This document shows, in pieces, positions 27,575 through 36,758 of a stretch of DNA of 64,000 nt (position 1 is its first letter; each line of letters starts with the position of its first letter). Where the stretch lies: positions 1,050,501-1,114,500 of the forward strand of contig NZ_JACCCY010000001.1 in NCBI RefSeq assembly GCF_013409575.1. Reading direction: 5' to 3'. This DNA is from Macellibacteroides fermentans. Its GTDB lineage: Bacteria > Bacteroidota > Bacteroidia > Bacteroidales > Tannerellaceae. Both the position numbers and the translations under genes were made by a program. The notes below the pieces were generated by a model, which was given only the letters and a program-made list of their open reading frames with translations, did no database searches and was not told where the DNA came from.

Positions 27575-27894
27575 GAAAAGCAGTCGTATATTCCAACCAG
27601 ATGTTGGCAGGTCATCTCACAGAAAATGATGATAACACCTTTACGTTTGTTTACGATAAAGAGTATCTTGTATCACCCGGGAGTGATGCTATATCGCTCA
27701 CCTTGCCATTACGTACAGAGCCATACCAAAGCGACACCTTATTCCCCTTCTTTTTCAATATGCTTTCCGAAGGAGACAATAAAGCAATTCAATGTCGTAG
27801 ATTGAAGATAGACGAAAATGATTTCTTCGGACTCCTACTGGCAACAGCAGGCATCGATACTATTGGAGCAATTACCGTAACTAAAACTACCTGA
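27571..27894 (+). CDS. hipS: HipS-like protein (HipA N-terminal subdomain as a separate gene)
   Basis: 107 residues matching the N-terminal subdomain 1 of HipA kinases (AVVYSNQMLAGHLTENDDNT; LTLPLRTEPYQSDTLFPFFFNMLSEG). In classical HipA this region is the first 100 residues of the kinase. Here it is a complete, stop-terminated gene, 2 bp before the kinase gene. In the described E. coli HipBST system the corresponding small protein HipS is the antitoxin that neutralises the HipT kinase. The same role is inferred here from gene order, size and the coupled start. Confidence 0.88.
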   Translation: MRKAVVYSNQMLAGHLTENDDNTFTFVYDKEYLVSPGSDAISLTLPLRTEPYQSDTLFPFFFNMLSEGDNKAIQCRRLKIDENDFFGLLLATAGIDTIGAITVTKTT

Positions 27895-27896
27895 TT

Positions 27897-28901
27897 ATGT
27901 TTGAGATTAAAAACTGTCCGGGCACGCTTGCGCCCAACTATGCTACATACAGCACTACGGCATTACGCAGACTTTTTGGAGGGAAAAAGGTGAGTCCATT
28001 TATGGAATTGTTGTACGACAATGAAGACACAACGGAAGAGATTGTTGAAAATATAAAAAGGATATCCATTTCCGGAGTACAAGAAAAGCTGTCTGCTATT
28101 ATTCGAAAAGGCAAAATATGCCTGACTCCCGAAGGCGAACAGGGACTATATATTATTAAACCAGCACCATCCAATAAATCCCTGAGGTTCCGAAACCAGA
28201 TACCGGCCAATGAACACCTAACCATGCAGATTGCCAGACAGGTGTTCGCTATTGAAACGGGCGAAAATGGTTTATTGTTTTTTCAGGACAATACACCAGC
28301 CTATATAATCAGGCGATTTGATATTGCCCGGGATGGAACTAAAATAAAACAGGAAGATTTTGCATCCCTGCTTGGCAAGACCTCGCTAACTCATGGCGGA
28401 TCATTTAAATATACGGGGAGCTACGAAGATATAGCAACCTGTATAAAACGCTATGTGGCTGCATGGCAGGCAGAAATGGCTAAGTTTTTTAAACTGGTTG
28501 TATTCAACTATCAGTTCTGCAACAGCGATGCTCACCTAAAAAACTTTTCTTTGCAGCAAACCCCCGATGGAGATTATTGCCTCTCTCCTGCTTACGATTT
28601 ACTAAATGCCTCACTCCATGTAAAAGATTCCGATTTTGCACTTGAAGAAGGTTTATCACCAAATCTGGTTAAGTCGGATGTATATTCCCGCACCGGACAT
28701 CCCTGTAAAGAAGATTTTGAAACCTTTGGGAAATTGATAGGATTGAATGAAGTCCAGGTCCAGAAAGCCCTGCATTCTTTTACTGGTTCAGACGAGCAAG
28801 TGAAGCTATTAATTTCAAATTCATATCTGGATGAACGATCCAAAAGAATGTATCTCCGCACCTACGAAGAAAGGGTAAGCCGCTTTAACCGGATAAATTA
28901 A
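27897..28901 (+). CDS. hipT: HipT-like serine/threonine kinase toxin
   Basis: 334 residues, the kinase core of the HipA family without subdomain 1. The Gly-rich loop carries S57-I-S59 (RISISGVQEKL), the two-serine motif that is autophosphorylated in characterised HipT. Other kinase residues are K88 (YIIKPA, nucleotide contact), D211 with N216 (CNSDAHLKNFSL, catalytic loop) and D234 (SPAYDLLNA, metal-binding). Known HipA and HipT toxins phosphorylate aminoacyl-tRNA synthetases (GltX, TrpS), arresting growth; the target here is unknown. All catalytic residues are intact, so the toxin should be active unless held by HipS and HipB. Confidence 0.92.
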   Translation: MFEIKNCPGTLAPNYATYSTTALRRLFGGKKVSPFMELLYDNEDTTEEIVENIKRISISGVQEKLSAIIRKGKICLTPEGEQGLYIIKPAPSNKSLRFRNQIPANEHLTMQIARQVFAIETGENGLLFFQDNTPAYIIRRFDIARDGTKIKQEDFASLLGKTSLTHGGSFKYTGSYEDIATCIKRYVAAWQAEMAKFFKLVVFNYQFCNSDAHLKNFSLQQTPDGDYCLSPAYDLLNASLHVKDSDFALEEGLSPNLVKSDVYSRTGHPCKEDFETFGKLIGLNEVQVQKALHSFTGSDEQVKLLISNSYLDERSKRMYLRTYEERVSRFNRIN

Positions 28902-28908
28902 AATACCC

Positions 28909-28936
28909 ACCATTTTCGTGAGGTCGCGAAAATGGT
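28909..28936. terminator. Hairpin between the convergent hipT and ATPase genes
   Basis: ACCATTTTCG (28909-28918) pairs perfectly with CGAAAATGGT (28927-28936) across an 8-nt loop. No T-run follows on either strand, so it may be a protein-binding palindrome rather than a terminator. Its place between two converging stops favours a terminator-like role. Confidence 0.45.
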
Positions 28937-28996
28937 CATTTGCAAAGCGAACATCAGCAACGCCTTCTACTATTATTTTCACAGGTCGTTTCACAA

Positions 28997-30052
28997 TCAG
29001 CTTCGTATTTCTATTTCATTTTCAATAGCATTAGTAAATCCCTCGTAGTTATATCGATAGGTTTGAAAACCCTTTAATTTAGTATTCGCAATCGTATAGC
29101 TATTAACCCAATCACGGTATTTGGCATTAGATTCTTTCCGAAGAATTTCATTTAGACATTTCAAGGTTTCCATACTATGGGTGGTAATAAATAACTGAAC
29201 GTTTGTCACCTCGCTAATTACCAAAATACATTGCCATAAAAGCTTATAAGCCGAATAGTGCAAACCGTTTTCAATCTCATCAATTAAAACAATCTTACTT
29301 TCAAGATTGGCAATCGTTGAAACAATATTTAAAAAACGACGGATACCATCCCCTGCTGCATTTATTTGTACCAACTCATCAATGCCTTCCATATCCAGAT
29401 AAATACCATCGGGTAAAACCTTTATGGCTTTCACTCTATCGTCAAAACGTTGAATAGCCTCAAGAACAATATGATCTTTCTTCTTTTTAACTAAATCAGA
29501 AATCATCGCTAAAGAAAGCCCTTCACCCATATGCGATGAAATAAATGTGCCATCCAGACCATCTGGCGAAACAGTCGAAAATAAAGTTGTTTCACTACCC
29601 CCTTCTATCGTAAGAGAAACAGAAGAACTTGTTTCTTTATCCTGTATTTTAGTAATTCCTTTTAGTTCCACTCCCGATAAATCCTGTGTAGGAGATGACA
29701 CCAAGGGAGAACCTCCCCCCTGCATAGATGTTTTCAGAATGGGTTTAATCTCCAGTTTCCGAAAACTGTCTGCGTCGTAATCTCCCATAATAACAGGATG
29801 AGCAATCATATCCATATTATGGAACATTGATTTTAGAAAACCTGATTGTCCTGGCTGCATACCCCGCAACTTATTAATTGAAGAAGGTAACGTAGGATTA
29901 TGCAATCCAATCAAAAGAAGTATCCCCTCCAGAACAGACGACTTTCCGCAATTATTTTTCCCCATCAAGATATTAATGCGATTAAATCCTTTCAATTCGA
30001 TGGAGTCAAACCCTCTGAAATTTTTTATCCTAAGGTTTTTAAATGATGCCAT
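28997..30052 (-). CDS. AAA-family ATPase (RecF/OLD-like)
   Basis: 351 residues. The N-terminus (LRIKNFRGFDSIELKGFNRI) leads to the Walker A motif GKNNCGKSS at about 32-40. Walker B is VLIDEIENGLHYS at about 250, followed by FITTHSMETL. This is the AAA_15/AAA_21 arrangement of SMC-like stand-alone ATPases. No TOPRIM nuclease domain is fused, and the C-terminus ends soon after the ATPase. Related proteins serve in defence or DNA repair, often with a partner nuclease gene. I see no such partner next to it. Confidence 0.85.
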   Translation of the reverse strand: MASFKNLRIKNFRGFDSIELKGFNRINILMGKNNCGKSSVLEGILLLIGLHNPTLPSSINKLRGMQPGQSGFLKSMFHNMDMIAHPVIMGDYDADSFRKLEIKPILKTSMQGGGSPLVSSPTQDLSGVELKGITKIQDKETSSSVSLTIEGGSETTLFSTVSPDGLDGTFISSHMGEGLSLAMISDLVKKKKDHIVLEAIQRFDDRVKAIKVLPDGIYLDMEGIDELVQINAAGDGIRRFLNIVSTIANLESKIVLIDEIENGLHYSAYKLLWQCILVISEVTNVQLFITTHSMETLKCLNEILRKESNAKYRDWVNSYTIANTKLKGFQTYRYNYEGFTNAIENEIEIRS

Positions 30053-30224
30053 ATCAATGTATCTTATATTTTATTGCAATAAATATAGTTGTTAATTCTG
30101 ACATTTTAAGTTAGAGGATTAGAAAGTTTAGGTATTCTGGAAACAAGCATCTATTTAAGTCTTTTCACAGCAAATTTCATTTAATCATGCACACTCTCTT
30201 GAATCGTTCTACTAAAACAATGAC

Positions 30225-30809
30225 TCACTTATATTTGGAAAACAACTTTGTTTTTTTGATATAATCAATCACATCTTTAGGGTCTAAGTTTACTGTTTTT
30301 AATTGCTCTTTGTTCTTTATCGTATATGCAAGAAACAGGAAAACAAACACCCATGAATATACATCTTTGAGATCGAAAACGTACAATGGTTTTAAATAGA
30401 TATAATCAAGCACTCCCTCAGCCCAAATTACGTTTCCTATTAGCGCACAAAGTAATGCAGACACCTGAAATACAAAGGCTGTATCTAGTAACCACGAGAA
30501 AGTGTTATCCAATTTGATTTTAAAGGAAATATAAATATTTGTTACAACCACCTGCAAAACAACATATAAAACGATGTGAGGAATAAAGCCTATATCAATA
30601 TTTAATTTTTTATTAAGCAGGTCATTTATGTAGCTGTAATTAGAGTTAAATACAGGCGCGAATTCAAACAATGATGGTATTATTTCAAACCGCACATCCA
30701 TATAATAAGCATGGATAACTAATTTTACGAGTTGATCTATTGTCGTCAACAATAAAATCCATAAAATTATTTTTGTTTTTTTATTCATACCGCTCATTAA
30801 TGGTTTCAA
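30225..30809 (-). CDS. Signal peptidase II (LspA)-like membrane protein
   Basis: 194 residues with four membrane segments (about 12-28, 78-98, 105-130 and 150-166). The order of motifs follows LspA: DQLVKLVIHAYY after the first helix, IIPSLFEFAPVFNSNYSYINDL where LspA has the substrate-binding NxGAAF loop, ALIGNVIWAEGVLDYIYL where LspA has GNLIDR, and YVFDLKDVYSW with the second aspartate. The first conserved D appears displaced and the NTGAAF core is changed. It may be a divergent or specialised paralogue rather than the housekeeping enzyme. The start could be codon 8 (MNKKTKI). Confidence 0.65.
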   Translation of the reverse strand: MKPLMSGMNKKTKIILWILLLTTIDQLVKLVIHAYYMDVRFEIIPSLFEFAPVFNSNYSYINDLLNKKLNIDIGFIPHIVLYVVLQVVVTNIYISFKIKLDNTFSWLLDTAFVFQVSALLCALIGNVIWAEGVLDYIYLKPLYVFDLKDVYSWVFVFLFLAYTIKNKEQLKTVNLDPKDVIDYIKKTKLFSKYK

Positions 30810-31359
30810 TTCTTTAGCCTTAATTCATAACAATATTGATTCGAATTTATAACACTCTTAATCTGCGTCAGTCACAAATAAACTACCTGGTGGTTTTTTC
30901 TTTGAGAGCTAACAAAAACGGGAGTTCGGAGTATAATCCGTGCTTTTCGTTTTCAAATATAACACTTATTTTAACAATACAAGGCATATCAATTGATTAA
31001 AATAGAGTGTTTTTTATTATCTGATAAATCAACAAAAAAGGACTTATAAATACTGCACGCTAAGTGGTCGCAAAGTGGTCGCTTGAAACGCTGTGCCCAT
31101 GCGGGTTCTGAGAGATTACGTTGCACAACTTGCACGCATCGTGCACGCCCTATCTTATTATATTAATAAAAGAATAAAAGAAGGATACTTAAAGTATCTA
31201 TTGAAGAGGAAGAAAATGACTGATGTGTACTGCAAAAGTAGCAATATCTTTTCCAAATGGCAAATGGTCTGCGATAATTAATAACAGATGCCGGAAGTTG
31301 CCATTTTTACATGAACCGCAATGCCTGCAAACGGGTTATATAACATAATCAACAACGCT
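30810..31359. other. 550-bp gap without a supportable gene
   Basis: I find no convincing coding sequence. A 62-codon open frame at 31093-31281 has no recognisable similarity and no promoter. The stretch contains a tandem 10-mer AAGTGGTCGC (31062-31071 and 31073-31082) and a locally GC-rich patch with TTGCAC/GTGCAC words (31125-31150) in otherwise A/T-rich DNA. It could be a remnant of a lost gene or an old integration boundary. Confidence 0.5.
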
Positions 31360-31899
31360 ATGAAAGCATTTATTCTTACGAGTGTCCTTTTGGCTTTGCC
31401 TTTTTTTACGGCTTGTTCTCAGGCTGAGAAGAAAAATACAATCAATAAGCAGACGGTCCGATCGCTCGATCTGGACCGGTATCTGGGTAAATGGTACGAA
31501 ATTGCCCGCTTCGATCATCCTTTTGAACGGGATATGGTGGGGGTGACTGCCGAGTATTCACTGCGTCCGGATGGGAAAATCAGGGTGCTGAACAGTGGGT
31601 ACAAACCCGACTTTAACGGAAAGTTTAAAACGGCGGAGGGGAAGGCCAGAAGGCCGGATCCTAATGAACCGGGTAAACTGGAGGTCTCTTTTTTCCTTTG
31701 GTTTTACGGCGAGTATAACATTCTGGAACTGGACGAGCAAAATTACAGCTATGTTCTGATAGGCAGCAGTTCGGATAAATACCTCTGGATATTAAGCCGT
31801 ACGCCGCAGTTACCGCATGAAACGGTGAATATGCTGCTGGAAAAGGCCAGGGAAAGAGGGTACGATACCTCCAAACTTATTTGGGTAAAGCAAAAATAA
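31360..31899 (+). CDS. Lipocalin-family lipoprotein (Blc-like)
   Basis: 179 residues from the ATG at 31360, whose lipobox (FFTACSQ) suits a lipoprotein. The frame is open to 31321, but that adds an unlikely pre-sequence. Lipocalin signature 1 is YLGKWYEIARFDHPFER, followed by VTAEYSLRPDGKIRVLNSGY and YVLIGSSSDKYLWILSRTPQ. Bacterial Blc proteins bind fatty acids or lysophospholipids and help with envelope stress or repair. It is a single gene, upstream of an unrelated hypothetical. Confidence 0.92.
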   Translation: MKAFILTSVLLALPFFTACSQAEKKNTINKQTVRSLDLDRYLGKWYEIARFDHPFERDMVGVTAEYSLRPDGKIRVLNSGYKPDFNGKFKTAEGKARRPDPNEPGKLEVSFFLWFYGEYNILELDEQNYSYVLIGSSSDKYLWILSRTPQLPHETVNMLLEKARERGYDTSKLIWVKQK

Positions 31900-31923
31900 C
31901 AGCCTGTTGGTCTGCCTATTTGA

Positions 31924-31970
31924 TGTTTGTTTGAAAAGGAATGCCTACTTTTACACCCATCAAACAAACA
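31924..31970 (+). promoter_or_regulatory. Promoter region framed by an 11-bp inverted repeat
   Basis: TGTTTGTTTGA (31924-31934) and TCAAACAAACA (31960-31970) are perfect complements. A near-consensus -7 (TACTTTTA, 31946-31953) lies between them, and the ATG is at 31975. The left arm also supplies a TTTG. It may be an operator around the promoter or a very early leader hairpin. Confidence 0.4.
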
Positions 31971-31974
31971 ATAA

Positions 31975-32637
31975 ATGAGATCTAAAGATTTGAAAGCGGC
32001 TGGCACGGCCAGATTATTAGTTATAGGTGAAGATTCAAATCTGCAATGGTCTGATACGGCAACCGAATATGCGATGTTTGCCGACTACTATTTTCGTCGT
32101 TTCCCCGAGGATCATGGCGAACGAAGCCGCAATGTGGAGGCGCGCGATTTATTTAATCACATCATGTATGTTACACTCAATTCGGTCAAGCCGGAGGATA
32201 TGTATATTACAAATCTTTGCAACGATTACGTGGAACCTGCCCCCAAAGGGAAACGGGTGCTGATTAAAGAGGAAAAGGCCCTGAAGGGTGTGGAGCATAT
32301 TAAATGGATTCTGGAACAATATCCTACCATCGAATGGATTCTCCCAATGTCTCTGCAGACCAATTACTGGCTTCAGAAAGTGGGGTTCTATGGAGGTGAT
32401 GAGGCGTTTCTGCATGGTGCTCAGCCACGTCGCGTAGGGATTGAGTGCATTCAGCCCTATTATCAACCGGTTGACGGGAAGGCCTTTGCAAGTATTTGTG
32501 GAAACATATACGATGCCAACGATTATCCTGCAAAAGTGATTCCGATTCTGCCGGCAAAGGATTATCCTTTAAAGGGGTTGAACGAGGAAAAATATGGAAA
32601 AGCATACGAAAGATTGCGTGCCAGTTTCCGGAAGTAG
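31975..32637 (+). CDS. Hypothetical protein, weakly uracil-DNA-glycosylase-like
   Basis: 220 residues, no signal peptide or membrane segment. A Rossmann-like start (ARLLVIGEDSNLQWS), MYITNLCNDYVEPAPKGK, and a later strand with IEWILPMSLQTNYWLQKVG recall the arrangement of the uracil-DNA-glycosylase superfamily (GExPG..., TNxxKC...). The catalytic and iron-sulphur residues of family 4 are not obvious. I do not assign a function. It stands alone between the lipocalin and HU-like genes. Confidence 0.65.
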   Translation: MRSKDLKAAGTARLLVIGEDSNLQWSDTATEYAMFADYYFRRFPEDHGERSRNVEARDLFNHIMYVTLNSVKPEDMYITNLCNDYVEPAPKGKRVLIKEEKALKGVEHIKWILEQYPTIEWILPMSLQTNYWLQKVGFYGGDEAFLHGAQPRRVGIECIQPYYQPVDGKAFASICGNIYDANDYPAKVIPILPAKDYPLKGLNEEKYGKAYERLRASFRK

Positions 32638-32703
32638 AGCTTAACACCCGCAATCAACAGGTTATTTATCATTAATATCTTGTAAATTATTTTTTTCCCA
32701 ATA

Positions 32704-32719
32704 TACTTTTGTATCTTTG
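32704..32719 (+). promoter_or_regulatory. Tandem -7 elements ahead of the HU-like gene
   Basis: TACTTTTG (32704-32711) and TATCTTTG (32712-32719) both fit TAnnTTTG and are adjacent. Transcription would begin near 32720-32727, at the left edge of the nested palindrome, giving a leader of about 155 nt. Confidence 0.45.
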
Positions 32720-32720
32720 C

Positions 32721-32836
32721 CTTAAGGGAAGTATTTGTTCAACATATGGACACTTTGCATTCAACAATTGTTAAACGCAAGTTATCCATATGTTGACTTT
32801 GCGTTTGACAATTGACAAACGAATACTTGCCTTAAG
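32721..32836. repeat. 116-bp nested palindromic structure in the leader of the HU-like gene
   Basis: The outer arms (32721-32739 and 32818-32836, starting CTTAAGG) match over 17 of 19 positions. Inside, CAACATATGGA (32740-32750) pairs perfectly with TCCATATGTTG (32785-32795). A 26-bp unit is directly repeated at 32752-32777 and 32796-32821 (21 of 26 identical), and each copy centres on a CAATTG palindrome. AACAATTGTT (32763-32772) is itself a palindrome. TTGCCTTAAG occurs at both outer ends in the same orientation. It could be an RNA switch or thermosensor, an operator array, or a small palindromic mobile element. Confidence 0.75.
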
Positions 32837-32883
32837 TTTTACAATTAGTTTCCTTAATCTTTTCTAATATTTAATCATTACAT

Positions 32884-33478
32884 GAGTGCTAAGTATAAGC
32901 TAACAGAAAATCCTCCTGCATCAGCAAAGAACGGAATACAAAACTTACATGCCCGTATTGTTCCTTCACGTACGGCAACAATTGATGACCTGGCTGCAGA
33001 GATTTCCACTATATCCACCTTTTCATCGGGCGACATAAAAGGGTTGCTCGAAAGTTTCACCCAAGTGGTTACCAATCGCCTTAAAAACGGCGAGAATGTA
33101 AACCTGGACGGACTGGGATACTATTCCGTTTCGCTGGATTGTCCCAAAGATATCACCAGCGAAAAGCGGATACGTGCCGAATCGATACGCTTCAGGAATG
33201 TGAATTTCCGCTGCTCAAATAAGATGAAAGCAAGTCTGAAGTCCATGAAGCTGGAACGTGTACCTGCCGTAAAGAAAAAAGAGTTTACCGGAGAGGAGCG
33301 TTTGCAGCGGATTATAAGTAAAATGAATGAGCTGCGCACGGTTACTTGTACCGACTGTATGGGTGTGAATCAGTGTTCACGCTACATCGCCTTGCAAGAC
33401 CTTAATACGCTGATCGAGAGTGGAAAGATAGAAAAACTGGGCTACGGAAAGAACGTATTGTATATGCTGCGTCCCTGA
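32884..33478 (+). CDS. HU-family (HU-like, Bacteroidota type) DNA-binding protein
   Basis: About 197-198 residues; the ATG is at 32884 (ATGAGTGCTAAG, within a base or two). The N-terminal 125 residues are an HU/IHF-like fold (ATIDDLAAEISTIS, GDIKGLLESFTQVVTNRLKN, GENVNLDGLGYYSVSLD). A C-terminal extension of about 65 residues (EERLQRIISKMNELRTVT, CTDCMGVNQCSRYIALQDLNTL) looks like a winged-helix unit with a CxxC...C pattern. Such two-part HU-like proteins are common in Bacteroidota, but their specific roles are largely unknown. The leader is highly palindromic, so autoregulation is possible. Confidence 0.85.
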
Positions 33479-33486
33479 TTCCGTTG

Positions 33487-33587
33487 GTGACAGATAACAG
33501 ATGATTTGGATCTGTCACACCCATCTGTCATTTCCAGAACCCTTATCCACAAAGGGATCTGAGCCATTTTATGAGAGATGACAGATG
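33487..33587. repeat. Repeated ACAGAT/ATCTGT inverted motifs
   Basis: GTGACAGAT (33487-33495) pairs perfectly with ATCTGTCAC (33510-33518), and CATCTGTCAT (33522-33531) pairs perfectly with ATGACAGATG (33578-33587). All four share TGACAGAT or its complement. They fill the gap after the HU-like gene. No clear T-run follows the first hairpin, so a simple terminator is doubtful. Confidence 0.6.
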
Positions 33588-33681
33588 AAATTGACATTTA
33601 TTCGTTTTAAACAGGAATGTTAATCCGTAAAATGTATAAATAAAGCCGTAATTTATATAAGTGGTTCACCAAATAAGCTAC

Positions 33682-34839
<1,158 letters not shown>

Positions 34840-35739
34840 TCAGTTTTTTTGCTTTCTGAAATCGATGGGCGAAAGACCGGCTTTACGTTTAAAGAACTTC
34901 CCGAAGGAAGATTGATCCGAGAAGTGTAGCAGCGAAGTTATCTCCTGGATGGAGAGCTTCGAATGCATCAGTAATGTCCTGGCATCACTGTAAAGCATTT
35001 CGTAGATAAAGTCGGTCACCGTCTGTCCCGTTATCCGTTTTACGATATGTATAAGGTAATGATCCGAGATATTCAGCCTCGAGGAATAGAAATCTACCTT
35101 ATGCTCCTTTCTGTAGTTTGCCACCAGTAATTCGATAAACGATTTGATGATGCTTTCGTAGCGGGTAAGGTTGGCTTCGGTCTCCAGGTCGGAGGTCCGG
35201 TCTATCATATTGCTTAAATCCAGGTAGAACCCGAAAAGGCAATTTAAGATAATCTCCTTGTGATACAAATGCTCTGCATCTTCTATAGCATCATTTACGG
35301 ACGTAATTCGTTTGTACAGCAACTCCGACTGGTGGGTACTGATCCGCAACACCGGCATATTAAACATCCTTACCCCATACTTGATCCGTTTATAAATCAT
35401 ATCGGTGGAATCCATATCGTCCATAAAATCTTTACTTACAAACAGGCAGATACATTTAAAATCGGCACTGCAGTTGTCGAAGTTAAACATGTGTGAGGCC
35501 GATAGCAAAAGCAATGTATCCGGCTCTACTTTATGGAATTTATAGTTGATACATGCAGTCGCATTTCCGGATAAGACCAATATGGCAATGGAAGCATTTA
35601 AATACAGCGGAACAGAAAATTGAGATAAAACATCGGTTGAATCGATTGTTGTACAGTTTATCTTTACTCGTATGTCGGTTGGAGATGTACCTGAAGGAAG
35701 CAGCTCGCTGATGTTTTTAATGTGAATTTTGCCTTTCAT
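34840..35739 (-). CDS. AraC-family transcriptional regulator
   Basis: 299 residues. The N-terminal 170 residues would be the sensory cupin-like half (CINYKFHKVEPDTLLLLSAS). The C-terminal AraC DNA-binding domain with two helix-turn-helix units is at about 200-297 (SRLNISDHYLIHIVKRITG, LSIQEITSLLHFSDQSSFGK, FFKRKAGLSPIDFRKQ). It converges on the first aldo/keto reductase with no gap and is divergent from the efflux remnant. It pairs in type with the AraC gene at 40880-41722, which also neighbours a reductase. Confidence 0.93.
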   Translation of the reverse strand: MKGKIHIKNISELLPSGTSPTDIRVKINCTTIDSTDVLSQFSVPLYLNASIAILVLSGNATACINYKFHKVEPDTLLLLSASHMFNFDNCSADFKCICLFVSKDFMDDMDSTDMIYKRIKYGVRMFNMPVLRISTHQSELLYKRITSVNDAIEDAEHLYHKEIILNCLFGFYLDLSNMIDRTSDLETEANLTRYESIIKSFIELLVANYRKEHKVDFYSSRLNISDHYLIHIVKRITGQTVTDFIYEMLYSDARTLLMHSKLSIQEITSLLHFSDQSSFGKFFKRKAGLSPIDFRKQKN

Positions 35740-35761
35740 TCATCAAGATTGAAATGAGGTG

Positions 35762-35793
35762 CAAAAGTAGTTTTTTTTCTTTTTATGTCCAAA
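35762..35793 (-). promoter_or_regulatory. Promoter of the first AraC gene
   Basis: On the minus strand, TTTG (plus 35790-35793) then 20 bp, then TACTTTTG (plus 35762-35769). It lies 23 bp ahead of the start at 35739 and fits the Bacteroidota consensus well. Confidence 0.6.
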
Positions 35794-35896
35794 TTAAACC
35801 AATTCTGCACAATTAGAGATTTCGTGAAGTTAGTAAGAAACCCGACCTTTGCACCCGTCATTCTAAAACACTTAACAAACTGAAATTTAAATATAT

Positions 35897-36486
35897 ATGA
35901 CGAAATTGAAGGTTACTTTTTTACTGATTCTATTCATACACAGTTCCCATTTTTTATTTTCACAACGTGCTGATAGTAAATTGATGAGCATCCATTGGAA
36001 TCGTCGCCGTTGCTGCAACAGGCCAAACTGGGCATCGAAGAATCCAGACACAACGAAAAGATAGTAAATGCAGAACGTCTGCCTTCGGTGGCATTGATAG
36101 CCGGAGATCATCTGGACGGCCCTATCACCATCGAGGTGCCTCCCATCAACAAAAACTTTAACTACTGGTACGTGGGTATCGGTATTAAATACAACCTGGC
36201 CTCGCAGTACAAAACCAGTAGTAAATCTCGACTTGCCCGGTATTCGTATCAAAAGGCGGTGGAGAACGAGCTGTTGCTAAGGGATAATATCCAAACCCTG
36301 GTAAAGGCTTCGCATGTAAGATTCGCAGAGGCATTCGCTATGTACGACACGCAAAAGAAGAGCCTCGAACTGGCAGAACAAAACTATGATGTGATAAACA
36401 ACCGCTATCTGAACGACCTGGCTCTGATTACCGATATGCTGGATGCCGGCAACTCCAAGCTTAGCGCCGAACTGCAGGTGGTGTAA
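35897..36486 (+). pseudogene. TolC-family outer membrane efflux protein, internally deleted and frameshifted
   Basis: The ATG at 35897 opens a signal peptide (FLLILFIHSSHFLFS) but the frame breaks after about 33 codons. From about 35983 a different frame carries a TolC-like segment (EHPLESSPLLQQAKLGIEES, NWNFNYWYVGIGIKY-like beta strand NKNFNYWYVGIGIKYNLASQ, LARYSYQKAVENELLLRDNI, NNRYLNDLALITDMLDAGN). It stops at AELQVV, just before the usual C-terminal helix. About 250 residues are missing compared with a normal 430-470. It is the first gene of a decayed TolC-HlyD-MFS operon. Confidence 0.85.
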
Positions 36487-36757
36487 GGAGACGCAGACGG
36501 CCCATGTGAAAGAGGGACAGCCGGTGGAGATAGAGGTGGATGCCATTCCGGATGTAATCTTCAAAGGGGTTGTGAGATCTATCTCCAGTGCTACGGGGGC
36601 CAGCTTTTCATTATTCCCTCAGGATAATTCGGCCGGTAATTTTGTAAAGGTTGAACAACGGATTCCCATCCGCATCGAATTTACTGCCGAGAATAAAAAG
36701 GCCGACCTGGAACGTTTACGTGCCGGAATGAATGCCGAATGTATTATAAACTATTGA
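36487..36757 (+). pseudogene. HlyD/EmrA-type membrane fusion protein, C-terminal remnant
   Basis: Only about the last 90 residues survive: ETQTAHVKEGQPVEIEVDAIPD, FKGVVRSISSATGASFSLFP, FVKVEQRIPIRIEF and AGMNAECIINY. These match the end of HlyD-type adaptors that link inner-membrane pumps to TolC. About 250 N-terminal residues, with the membrane anchor and lipoyl hairpin, are gone. The coding frame begins immediately at the truncated TolC end, so one deletion removed the tail of tolC and the head of this gene. Confidence 0.85.
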
Positions 36758-36758
36758 T

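Noticed and set aside
31093-31281. 62-residue open frame
   Set aside because: No recognisable domain, no promoter, and unusual composition; it is most likely chance.
32721-32836. Invertible promoter bounded by inverted repeats
   Set aside because: The -7 elements lie outside the repeats and I found no promoter inside in either orientation; no invertase gene is close. The outer repeats are also imperfect.
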